A stretch of DNA of 64,000 nt from Desmodus rotundus (taxonomy: Eukaryota > Chordata > Mammalia > Chiroptera > Phyllostomidae), in the NCBI RefSeq assembly GCF_022682495.2, contig NC_071391.1, positions 125,407,896-125,471,895 on the forward strand. Direction: 5' to 3'. This document shows positions 47,616 to 57,640 of this stretch, piece after piece. A program made the position numbers and the translations under genes. How positions within the stretch are numbered: position 1 is the first letter of the stretch; each line of letters opens with the position of its first letter. The notes below the pieces were generated by a model, which searched no databases, was not told the origin of the DNA, and worked only from the letters and a program-made list of their open reading frames with translations.

Positions 47616-48064
47616 TAATAATCCACTTGTATTTATTTCTCCATTTACAGACAAAAATATGACAACCTTATTGCATGTCCCACTAGGTTACCCATCGTGG
47701 TTCCTGAAGATTGCCACTTTCCTTTCTATTTCTCACAAGCTCTGCCCTTACTGATCCACCCCAGAATGTGGTGCAAAGTTATCCCAAGTTCATCGGCCTG
47801 CAGTGTGTGGAACCACTTGCCTTCCCCTTTGAAGATAGGACTCGACACCTCTGGTGACTCGGCCTTCAGAGACCCTCACTGGAGGCTTCGTTCTCTGGAA
47901 AACACTAATCTAGGCCAGGATATTGATAGCAGCTGTCTTTTTTCTAGAATCTTTTCACCCATTTGGACCACTGACTCCTTCTTGTCAGCATTTGTTCTGC
48001 CTCTTTCAGAAAAGGTAGAAATGTAACAGGAATTGGGTAGCTGAGTTTTCCCAACACCCATTAA
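47616..48064. other. Intergenic DNA, nothing recognised
   Basis: A 109-codon open frame (47697-48026 +) has no recognisable domain and is treated as chance. Confidence 0.4.
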
Positions 48065-48073
48065 CATTATACC

Positions 48074-48429
48074 ATTGCCTCTTGGGTTCTGACCAAGTGT
48101 GCCTTGATATGGCTAAACTCACCAAAAGTCCGAATCGTTGGTAACTCCAGGACCCATTATGGCCCCTCCCTCAGGAAAATGGTGGAGAAAATTGAGATCA
48201 GCCTGCACACCAAGTACACTTGACCCTTCTGTGGCAAAACTAGATGAAGAGACAAGCTGTGCGGATCTGGCACTGTGGTTCCTGCAGGAAAACAGTGGCT
48301 GGCGTCCACCGTCACGGTCAAGTCTGCCATCAGAAGACTGAAGGACTTGAAAGACCAGTAGGAGCTCCACGATTTGAAACATTGCTAGCCTATAATAAGT
48401 GAGTTAATGTATGTAACAAACAAATAAAC
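48074..48429 (+). pseudogene. RPL37A: RPL37A processed pseudogene
   Basis: A decayed, intronless copy of ribosomal protein eL43 (RPL37A), the small zinc-binding 60S subunit protein. From the ATG at 48109 the text follows MAKLTK, then [24 protein letters not shown] and a C-terminal TVTVKSAIRRLKDLKDQ with TAG at 48359-48361. Stops interrupt it near the CxxC zinc region (one Cys codon reads TGA) and in the following KTR position. Small deletions shorten it to 253 bases against the family's 279. The 3' UTR follows in order and ends in AACAAACAAATAAA, a poly(A) remnant. A 9-bp repeat, CATTATACC, at 48065-48073 and 48430-48438 fits an L1-mediated target-site duplication. Non-functional. Confidence 0.92.
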
Positions 48430-48439
48430 CATTATACCC

Positions 48440-50400
48440 TTCCTTGACTGTCTCTTTACCCATCATCTACTTATCTCAAACATAACCAACCTTGTACGTT
48501 TAAATCAAAGTACTTTTGTTGGTAGTAAGATCAGTTATCCTTGTCATTGCATTTGGATCAGCATCTGCAAATGTGCCACAGCTGCGTAGCAAAAACAGGT
48601 CACTAACATAGTTCCTCTTGAACAACTTGCACTTTAAATGAAATACACCGTTGTAGATGATAAAAGTACACCTAGATACAGGTTTCCCTGCTGTCTGAAA
48701 GGACAGGGTTCTTATGAAACCTTTCATAAGCCAAAATGGAAGAAAGTGAAGAAGCAATTACCTTAACATGTGTCTTGCTAACGGACACACAAAGTAAATG
48801 GGGATAAAGCACAGGTGCTCACGGACCCAGTTCAAAGCTCTGGCTGCTTGACACCAACGTGCTGACTGTTGTTCCTGGGGAAGGAGCTTGGGGGCGCTGC
48901 GCTCACCGCTCCAGGTGCGCTACCTCTATGATGGCTCACTGCAAAACAAACACTGAGTGATCTGTTCACTTTTTGTCTTTTATCATAAAAGCAAAAATCG
49001 TCTTTGGATTGATTTCAGTAAGGAAAACCAGGTACTAATGTGGGTCTTTCACAAAAGCAAAGAGGCGTGCGTGATGTGGACTTTTGAAAACACCTGTATT
49101 TGAGAGAATGCAGTTATATCTTTTATTAAAAGCAGAAATTGGAAATATGCCATATCTGAGATGTTTGAAAGTTGTTTCAGAGTAGATTTCTTACACAAAA
49201 TATAAATTGTGTTTTCTGCCTGAATACCCATAATCCAGGGCACCTAGTGTGATAAAATCAAATGAACACATCTCTACTCCCCCCACCCCTTCATCTGTTT
49301 CCCCAATTTTGCTTTTATACTCAGTGTTCAAATCATCTATCTTCTTTATATGTTGATATTTTTTTAAACCTGCATATTTTTTCCAAAGTTTTTTGGGTAG
49401 ATTTTAGTGAGTTCCAACACAATGATGATAGATGGGTGGGTGGATAGATAGATGACTAGATAGATAGAAGTAATTGCTTTTATACTAACATCGTAAGGTA
49501 TTTAGAACCTTTAGTACAGCCACGAAAAAAAGCTGCTTTGGAAATGGAGGAACACTCGCAAACGGTATCGCGTTTCCAAACGCGTTGTCATTAGAGCCTC
49601 AGTGCACTGAAGTGCGCCTCTCGTGGGCAGGTGCAGGATTACTGTTTCTTCCTCGTTCTTACTCAAGGAGGGAAGAGACCCAAGGGGACTCGCGATCATG
49701 TTTGAACGGACCAAACGGACCAAATGTTGTCTCCAGTGGTGTGGGCACAAAGCCACCAGGTAGCTTTTAAAAAAGACAAGGACGCGACTAATATGATGGC
49801 CTTCCCGCGGTGAATGGGAAAACCCACGGACAGTACCCAGAACAAATGAGTGCCTGAGGAAACACCCTGGCAACGGCCCGTCTTGTGTCCTTGGAGGTAA
49901 CTGTATTGTGAAACTACATACAGCTCCTAAGTTGTAGGGCCCTAAAAGCGTTTTTTTTAGCGGAAAACAATAACCTGAAAGAAACATTGTATGAGATTTT
50001 AGGGAGTTGGGGTGTGGGGCAAGTAGCAAACCCGGCTTCAGGTTAGAAGATTTGGCCACCGCTCATGCCATTCTGGTCAAATCACAGTGACCCCTTGGCT
50101 TATGTTTCTTCTTGTCAAAAAGAAAATATCTGCCTGTCTCACAGAATCATGCTTTGAAAATCATCTCGGAGAAGAAACGGCAGACATAGCACCGATCACC
50201 TTCAGAACTCTGTGGCATTTAGAAAAATGAACATTCTGTAATTTGTGCATACGAGTTAAGACCGAGATTTACTTAAAATAATTTTTAAGCTAAGAAAGTT
50301 GTTCTTTACATAACATTTTTCTTTTGCTAAACTCTAATTTCATAGCAGCGTAGCTATTGGTAGACCGCCTGGGGTGCCCCTCAGCTCAGCTGCCTATTAA
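48440..50400. other. Intergenic DNA, nothing recognised
   Basis: It holds a GATA-type microsatellite (about 49425-49470), a perfect CG-rich inverted repeat at 49569-49584, and a 182-codon minus-strand open frame (49511-50059) with no recognisable domain. Confidence 0.45.
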
Positions 50401-50404
50401 CCAG

Positions 50405-50560
50405 TAAGTTTCTTAACTCTTCTCATCCTCTTCATCTACCCGCCTCACGGTGGTGTGCAAGGACCATATTGCATAATCCTTGAGAAGTGCATAGCACAGT
50501 GCCTGGCACATAGTAGGTGCTCAGTACAGGTTGTTACTGTTTTCGTTATCCTTACATCCA
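50405..50560 (+). repeat. MIR element
   Basis: 'gtttcttaactcttctcatcctcttcatc' followed by 'gcacagtgcctggcacatagtaggtgctcagtacagg' is the 3' half of a MIR on the + strand. Confidence 0.85.
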
Positions 50561-51345
50561 TCCTACATATTATTCCATTAGTAGAAATGCGGAACTGAAA
50601 TCTAGAGCTGCTGATGACAATTGGTCTTCCTTTGTTCTGCTGAGGGCTTGACTAAAATGTAGTAAATTCAGCCATATATACTGTTGGTTTAATGTGGGGT
50701 TTGATTGAAGGACATAGTCAAAATGTTGAAACATTATCTCTAAATCTTCATGAGGAATAAATCTATAAAACTTCTTGCTCAGAAATTACTTGGAAGCAGG
50801 ATAAAGCCAACCATAACTCTATTCAAATTTTTACTTCAATGCTCATAAAAGGTTTTAGTTTTCCCATAAAGTGAAAGAATTTATCTCTGGAATCAATAGA
50901 TGTATAGTTATTATAAATTTAGTTCATGTTTTTCCATCCTGGTAGAAATGTGGCAATCCACAAAAAAAGCTTTATTGAAGTTTAATTATTTTTCTCTAAA
51001 TGCACCCTTCTGTTTTATAACCTTGGCTACGACCATAGGACTGGTGCACACGTGTGCACGCACACACACACGGTTGTGCACATGTGTACACACATACAAG
51101 TTAAGACCTGTGTGTAGCCGTCTTGTGCCACCGATACAAATGACTGCAGCTGTGTCACCCTGTGGGAAGTCCACACTGTTATCAACTGCTGGCTGAGACT
51201 TTGAAACCAGTGGGACTCCTTTCATGATTGAGACTTCGGGAAAAATCTCCCTGCATCCCTTTTCATCATATTGGTTCGCCACTCGCCGTTTCATGCCCGA
51301 AACCATTGCTAAGTGGTCACCGTGGGCCTCCCTGGGCGGAGACCT
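50561..51345. other. Intergenic DNA with a CA/GTGC-rich patch
   Basis: Alternating purine-pyrimidine sequence (GCACACGTGTGCACGCACACACACACGG type) spans about 51045-51095 and could adopt Z-DNA. The open frames across it are artefacts of the repeat. Confidence 0.5.
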
Positions 51346-51349
51346 GCCA

Positions 51350-51432
51350 TTACAGTCCCAGCTGCCTGGTGGTGCCCAGCCCAGCGCTTAGCTCACGGCA
51401 GGCACTCGGTAAGTGGATGAAAGAATGAATTA
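51350..51432 (+). repeat. LINE-2 3' terminus
   Basis: 'gtgcccagcccagcgcttagctcacggcaggcactcggtaagtggatgaaagaatgaatt' matches the terminal L2 text. Confidence 0.6.
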
Positions 51433-52882
51433 ATTTTCAAAAATAAAGTAATTAAATATCTATTAAGCATATATTTAAAACGCATAAAACATGGTCTTTT
51501 GACCTAAAACCCAAACCTCTTCAATTTGGAAGAATTGAAGAAGAAAGAGAGCGTTGTGTAATTGCTAGTTTTATCTTGCCTTATGTCAAAAGCTTTAATA
51601 GAAAGTCACTGTGCTTTATTATAACCCTATGACTCAATTAGCTGACGGCCTTATAGTCAAAATTTCTAACTTTATTAATTTTCAAATTGAGACTCAACAG
51701 TTTCAGGCCTGTTACATCATTCTGCTGATTATATGCCCTAACCTTTAAACCATAAAGAGACCATTCACATCTGATTCTAGGACTGCTGGGGGTTTAGAGG
51801 ATGTCAATTTGGCTTTGAAGTTGAAGGCCTGCCATTCACTGAGAAGTGAGGCTCAGGAGACCTGTGGTGCATCACTTAAAGGAGGAAAGTGCTTCTGCCT
51901 GATTAGCATAAAGTTTTTTCTGTGAAAGAGACAAGAGACAGTGGGACATAGGTAAAAGTCCACAGAGCTGTCCCTCCTGAGCGCATTTATTTATGCCGAT
52001 GGATACCAGGGTGGTGCTTTTGTTCTCTAAGACAAAGTGTTGAGGATCTTGTCCTTGGGACCTGCGCTGGAGCGGTTCCTAACAACATTCTGAAAACTGT
52101 ATTGCCCTTTTAAGGGTTGTAGCTGAACACTACAATATATAGATCAAGCCAAAGAAAGTGGTATTTTGATTTTAATGGTCTGTGACCTTAAGGGCATGTC
52201 TTGTCCTTGGGTCCGGTTTGAGTAATAGTGTGTGTGCTCTTCAATGCAGAGGCCCACATTTCCCCCAAGTCTGGCAGTGTGGGAAGGAAGGTCAAGGTGA
52301 ATGAAGGGAATTCCAAAACAAACTACTCCGGCCATATGCTTGGAACTGAAGCCCAACTCTACTTTAAATTATTTTATTATCCTTTAAGCTCAAGAAAGCT
52401 ATCACCATGGGGCTTTTTGTTTGTTTGTTTTGTTTTTTTCCATAAACTAGAAAAATTTTGAGGAGAGCATAGTTTTGACCCCAATTCACCGCTGATCTGT
52501 TGTTTGGATGATTCTAGTTCTTTTAGGTTTAAAAGATTTACAATTTTTGATCCTATGGTTATTTTATTCTGTTACTGAATAAAAATAATTTTATGTCAGA
52601 TATGCGGTTAAAAATAATAATAACCATCTGTAATGTCCCAACCTCATATCTTAGAAAAAGAATATTCCCATCCCAGGAACTCTCTGTGCCCAATCAATGA
52701 CTCCTGCAAGAAAGGACATGGCCCAGCCCTACCAGGCTGTGCTCCAGCCCACCAGACAGTCAAGCACGGCGGTCGTGTGGCCTTTCACCTGGGTCCGTGT
52801 GCCCTTGTCTATTTCTGAATTAGTTGCCTTAGGCCACTGGAGTCTAGTTCCCAACACATCCTGGGTTCCCATCAATTTAGGA
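51433..52882. other. Intergenic DNA, nothing recognised
   Basis: No supported gene. A small cluster of chance frames is at 52633-52888. Confidence 0.4.
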
Positions 52883-53138
52883 CAGTGATTCTCAGGCTTT
52901 TTGGTCTCAAAACTCTATTACACTCTATAAAACTTTTGATGACCCCCCCAAAGCTTTTGTTGCTTTATTTATCAATATTTACCATATTAGAAATTAAAAC
53001 TGAAATTCAAATGTATATTTCTTTTTAAGATAATAACCCATTCTCATTTACATAACCCATTATACATTAACATAAAAAACACTTTTTGAAAAAGATATAT
53101 TTTGAAAAATAAAATTCAGTGAGCAGAGCAACATCATT

Positions 53139-54083
53139 TTAATTTTTGAAAGTTTCTTTACTATCTGGCTTAATAGAAGACATCTGGCTATCCTTATCTG
53201 CCTCTGGATTCAGCCTGTGGCAATATGTTGCTCTGGCTAAAGAATATGAAGAAAACCTGGCCTCACATAGCTTTGTAGCTGTAAAAGTAGAGGAGTATTT
53301 CAATAGACTTTTCAAATAATTGTGGATACTCTTCAATGATACTAGAGCAAAACTCAGCAAACAGAGATTTCATAAAGGCTCGTTGCAAAGTAAAATCTGA
53401 ACCACTGCCGGTGAACTTGTACAATCATTACATTAAAACCCAGTGGTTCCTCGGCACTCTGAATTTGAAGCACCACGCACTGGTCATTTGGAAAGTATTA
53501 GTTCACCAAGTTATGCAGCTCTTCCAAATGTTTACTCATTTCAACATACAGTATCGAAAAAAACACATTTGGTAATAGCACCCCTGATGTCATCTTTAAG
53601 TACTGGCCAGCTCATAATACTGGATACAAGTACTCCGGAACTCTAATTTTTGCTTGAGAGCTCACATTTTACTGCCACAGACTCAAACCTGAATAAGCGG
53701 AGTGTGTCTGTCAGTCGAGGAAAAATGCTGTTCCGTTAAGCGGCGGCTACTTCAGCTTGAAACTCCCAAGTCGCACAGGTGCTTTTCTTGGAGACAACCG
53801 TTTCAGGGTGCAGCGGAAAGTTTGGGTGCACTTCCAACTTTGTCAGTCAAGGAATTGAAATTTAATAAAACTAATCATTTGTATTATTTCATCAATGACA
53901 TTCTGAGCTGAAGCTGACTTCCCTCCCCCCACCCCCACCCCAGTGCATGGTGGTAAAGGATTCAGTAACTCCCAGTGCAGATCGGAGCCTGGACTGATGT
54001 GAAGGCACCTCATCACCCACCATGGCTTTTGCACCGTCAATGCAAATTTTGATACAGTTGTGTAAGATAAACCTGAGATTCAA
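53139..54083 (-). pseudogene. hAT-Charlie transposase remnant
   Basis: Minus-strand frames keep family landmarks in order. ICIDGAKAMVG (the CTDGAKAM-type catalytic-core motif) lies in the 54083-53892 frame. NVIDEIIQMISFIKF (expected NVLDEAVKIINFIKS type) lies in the 54040-53843 frame. The hATC dimerisation block KLCEARFSSYSL...EADKDSQMSSIKPD lies in the 53360-53139 frame. In intact relatives these lie in one chain; here they are in different frames with stops between. The best resemblance is to the Charlie/ZBED5-like group. It cannot encode a working protein. Confidence 0.78.
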
Positions 54084-54202
54084 AAGCTTTGACTACTTTA
54101 GCTCGTGTTTGTTTCCAAGCATTCATATAATAAGAGATCTCCCGTGATTCACTGGGGCTAACGTGGACAAAACAGCAAGTCCAGCCATGTCTGCAGGTCT
54201 GT

Positions 54203-54260
54203 GCATCTTCAAGGCAGAAGCGCAGTTCTGCGCATCTTCAAGGCACAAGCGCAGTTCTGC
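54203..54260 (+). repeat. 29-bp tandem duplication
   Basis: Two units, 54203-54231 and 54232-54260, each starting GCATCTTCAAGGCA and ending AAGCGCAGTTCTGC, differ at one position (G/C). The duplication lies inside the decayed Charlie element. Confidence 0.95.
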
Positions 54261-55335
54261 AGCTGACACAGTGATTTAGTCTTCGTGTCCGCAGTGAAGT
54301 CTGTAGTGTGACAAGTAATTGTGTCCTTGGGAGGGGGTACTGGTTCCTTCCCTGACTTTTCGTCCGGCTCTCTAAGGCTTTATTTTTCTCTCAGCTGTTG
54401 TGTGTGCTTCTCCAGCCCCTGCAACATGACAACTCGCCCCGTGAGACGGTTCAGTCTCCTTTCCAGCTCCAGGTTGAAAACCTAAAATGCTTTTTAGCTT
54501 TTAAAGGACGTATCATGCCTGCATTTAAACTATGCCCTTTTCTCCGGACTCTTCAAAGCGACAACTTGAAGTTGTTGTGTTGCATAAGACGTATGATGGT
54601 GAATTATTAGCATCCACAAAGGTGAGGAGAAGGTGGCTTTCCCTGCATTTTCATTTCTTATTAATAGCTTCATCCGATTTCTTTTAAGTTGGTCGTTTGT
54701 TCCACGAGTCAGAGAACTTTGTTTCATCTTCAGCATCCTTGGATGCAGAGGCTACACGTATGGCTAAAGAAAGTGAAGTTTCTTTTCTCTTGTATTTAAG
54801 CCAGTAATCTGTCCTTAAAGATATGAAAAATATCCTCTAAATAATTTTCTCTTTACTTTAGAATAAAATAATGAATTCTAAACTAATAACAGTTTTAGAT
54901 AAACTTTTCAAAATTTGAAAAGTGTTTTAAAATTTTTTAAATATTATTCCAAAAGCAACAAAGGATACCTATTTCTTGTTGAGTTCCCAAACAGATGCAA
55001 GGAAAACTTGGGGATTTTAAAACAATACATTGGACAATAATGAAGTTACAGGAATTACAGTAAGTATAATAAAGTAGAGTAGGAGCATAAAGCATTAAGA
55101 ACTGAGTTGATCTCTAAAAATGCACATATTTATACCTTAAACCTATCACCTTAGAAAATTCTTGAAAACACAAGAAGTCACAAAACATGCATCCCATTAA
55201 TTGCCAGAGCGATGATGTCATATGCCATGGGGCCTCCAGAAAATTCCACTGTATACTAGTAATAGAATGAAAGTGAAAAAAGTGAATTATTATAAAATAG
55301 TTTTGACATCATAGACTTCCTGAGTTGGAGAGGTG

Positions 55336-55874
55336 GAGGTCTGGAATCGTTCTTTTCTTCTTCATCCTCCTAGCCTCAATTTGCTTTTGGCTTGTTAAAG
55401 TAGGATAAAAGTGAAACCAAGAGAAATGGGTGAGGCCGCAGAAGGAGGTGGGGGGGAAATTACGGAGTGACGTATAGTCAGGCAGAAGAGAGTGTTGTCG
55501 TGGGAATAAAATATCGAGAGGATCGGGCACCATTGTCCGTGGTGGATGTGGAGGGGCACCGCCCAGATCCCTGTCCCTGTGCCCTGTCAGCGGGGAGCAG
55601 GAAGCCTGGGCAGTAGTCAGTCTCCAGCTGTCAGCTCCATCAGGGGTGGCCTGGGTTGCAAAGAGCCACCTCGATCCAAAGCGCTGCCTTGCTCAAGGTG
55701 ACACTCTCCTGAGCAGTTTGCAACTAGGAACAGAGAGCTAGAGATGCAAAAGCTCTGCTCTTTTAGACAACTGCAGAGCTCCCTGCTGGGCTGACCGAGG
55801 CCTCATTGCAATTCAGAGGCTCCCTTTCTCCCACCTGACTTTCTTTTTTCCTCGCAGGTGCTGATCCTTAAGAC
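55336..55874. other. Intergenic DNA, nothing recognised
   Basis: Slightly GC-richer than before. No feature is supported. Confidence 0.4.
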
Positions 55875-55885
55875 TATCTCGCACC

Positions 55886-56102
55886 CCAGCCCTGGCTGGT
55901 GTAGCTCAGTGGATTGAGAGCCGGCCTGCAAACAAAAGGGTAGCGGCTTCGATTCCCAGTCAGGACACATGCCTGGGTTGTGGGGCAGGTCCCCAATTTG
56001 GGGCACATGAGGGGCAACCACACATTGATGTTTCTCTCCCTCACTTCTCCTTCCCTTCCCCTCTCTCTAAAAATAAATAAATAAAATCTTAAAAAAAAAT
56101 AA
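55886..56102 (+). mobile_element. VES-type SINE
   Basis: It starts near CAGCCCTGGCTGGTGTAGCT, with A-box-like TAGCTCAGTGGATTGAG, B-box-like CTTCGATTCCC, the CCTGGGTTGTGGGGCAGGTC core, a TCTCTCCCTC tract and an AAATAAATAAAATC tail. Flanks TATCTCGCACC (55875-55885) and TATCTTGCACC (56103-56113) form an 11-bp duplication with one change. It is one of the best-preserved copies in the window. Confidence 0.93.
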
Positions 56103-56113
56103 TATCTTGCACC

Positions 56114-57169
56114 TGAAATTCTGCCTTAGTTTCTGATTGCAGAAAATCTAACGTGTGACCATTCTCTCACCCCAAGCTGAATACCTATTTACATATATGT
56201 TATGTATAATATACATGTATGTGTTTATATTTATGTTTATATAGCCTATATTTATTACTTACTTTCTTCTATTCAATATCACACTGTCTGCCAACTATCA
56301 GCAAACTGTATTTTCAATGTGTTGGCTTATTTATTCTAAATATAGCTATTATGTTCCTCTAATAAAAATCTTTGTTGCCAAAAAACTTTATAATGGCAAA
56401 ATAATTTACTTTTCCCACTAATCCCAATGTAATTTTTGCCCATTTTTGAGTTACTAAGATCCTAAATACACATCATTTGTTCAGAACAATAGGGCAAGAC
56501 ACAAACAGATACAATCAGCTGATTTACTGGTCATCGTGGGCTTCGAGGCACCTTACATATGACCAGCGAGGAACATGGGCAGCAGGCTCTTGAAAGCAGC
56601 CTGGAAGGTGGGATAATGCTCACTTAGAGCAGGGCTTCCAAGACCGATAGTCCACTCAGGTCCCTGCTCCCAGCATTAGTGTTTCAGCCTCGGCTCACTG
56701 CACAGATCTGTTTGCAGGAAACTCGAGCAAGGTGGAGATTTTTCTGGAAGACCTGCCATCAAATAAAGAGTTGGACTAGAGGATCCCTAAGACCCCTTCT
56801 TATTCTGACATCTCAGGTCCCAGGTCTGTGCTGTGTTGCCACATAGGTTATTTGGGGTCCTGAGAAGTAGATTATTGAATGATGGCTTTTATGTTTCATT
56901 TTAGGCAAGGCTTTTGTATAAAACAACAAGCAAATGTGACATGCTTGAAATTCTTCAAGGGAAACAAACGTTCCTTTCATGAAACCTAGGTGGGCGGGCG
57001 GGTGTGTGGGGGCAGTGCAGCCAGCATCCCTGGGCCTGACTGTGAGGCAAGCAGGGGCCGTCTTCACCTCGCCCTGGCTACTCCGGCCTGTCCCTCTCAC
57101 CACAGCTCCCCAGCATCCCTTCTGCGGATCACTGCCCCACTGACTCCCCAGGGCCACGAGCGCAACCCA
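56114..57169. other. Intergenic DNA, nothing recognised
   Basis: AT-rich start, then more GC-rich from about 56950. No gene supported. Confidence 0.4.
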
Positions 57170-57640
57170 GATCCCTCAGGCTGATCCCACACAAGGGCCT
57201 CTGTGGTCTGACCACTGACCAGCTTCCCAGCCGCCCTCTAGCCACTCCCCCACCCGTGCACTCTGTGCTCCAGCCGCTGTGGAATTCTCGCAGTCCTGGG
57301 CACACCAGTCCCTCTCTCAGCTCCCTGCCTCTGCGCCCACTGTTCTTTCTGCTTAGACCGCCTGCCCTTCCCTCTGTCCACCCCACCCCACCTCCCTGAC
57401 AGAGCCCTGCTCAACCCCAGGCCCTGTTGTCTCCTCTCTGTTCTTTTCTGTGACACCTTCCACCTCCTCTGGATTCTGAATATTCTGTTCACACCTCCAT
57501 TATCACTGGGGTTTGTTGGGGGCGTTGTTTTGCATTGGAGCCCCTTTATTTTTCACGTGGTTGTGGATGCCTGGAGAACATCTTAGCCACCTTTGCACCC
57601 CTGGCACTGGCACAGCCCGGCACGTGGTCAGCCTCAGGAA
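57170..57640 (+). repeat. LINE-2 remnant
   Basis: 'agggcctctgtggtctgaccactgacc', 'ctgcctctgcgcccactgttctttctgcttagacc' and 'gtggatgcctggagaacatcttagcc' follow the L2 3' region. The many short frames here are an effect of low stop density in C-rich DNA. Confidence 0.6.

Larger units (their letters stand above)
52883..55335 (-). mobile_element. Decayed autonomous hAT-Charlie transposon (about 2.4 kb)
   Basis: The left end CAGTGATTCTCAGGCTTTTT is a Charlie-type inverted repeat, followed by subterminal text ('ttggtctcaaaactctatt', 'gatgacccccccaaagcttttg'). The other end has the matching subterminal 'ggggcctccagaaaattccactgtatac' and 'tagttttgacatcatagac' (about 55230-55320) but its final inverted repeat is lost. 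Between them the minus strand carries broken hAT transposase: an ICIDGAKAMVG motif, a VIDEIIQMISFIK motif, and a C-terminal hATC-like block with LCEARFS and SSIKPD. The copy is inactive. Confidence 0.8.
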
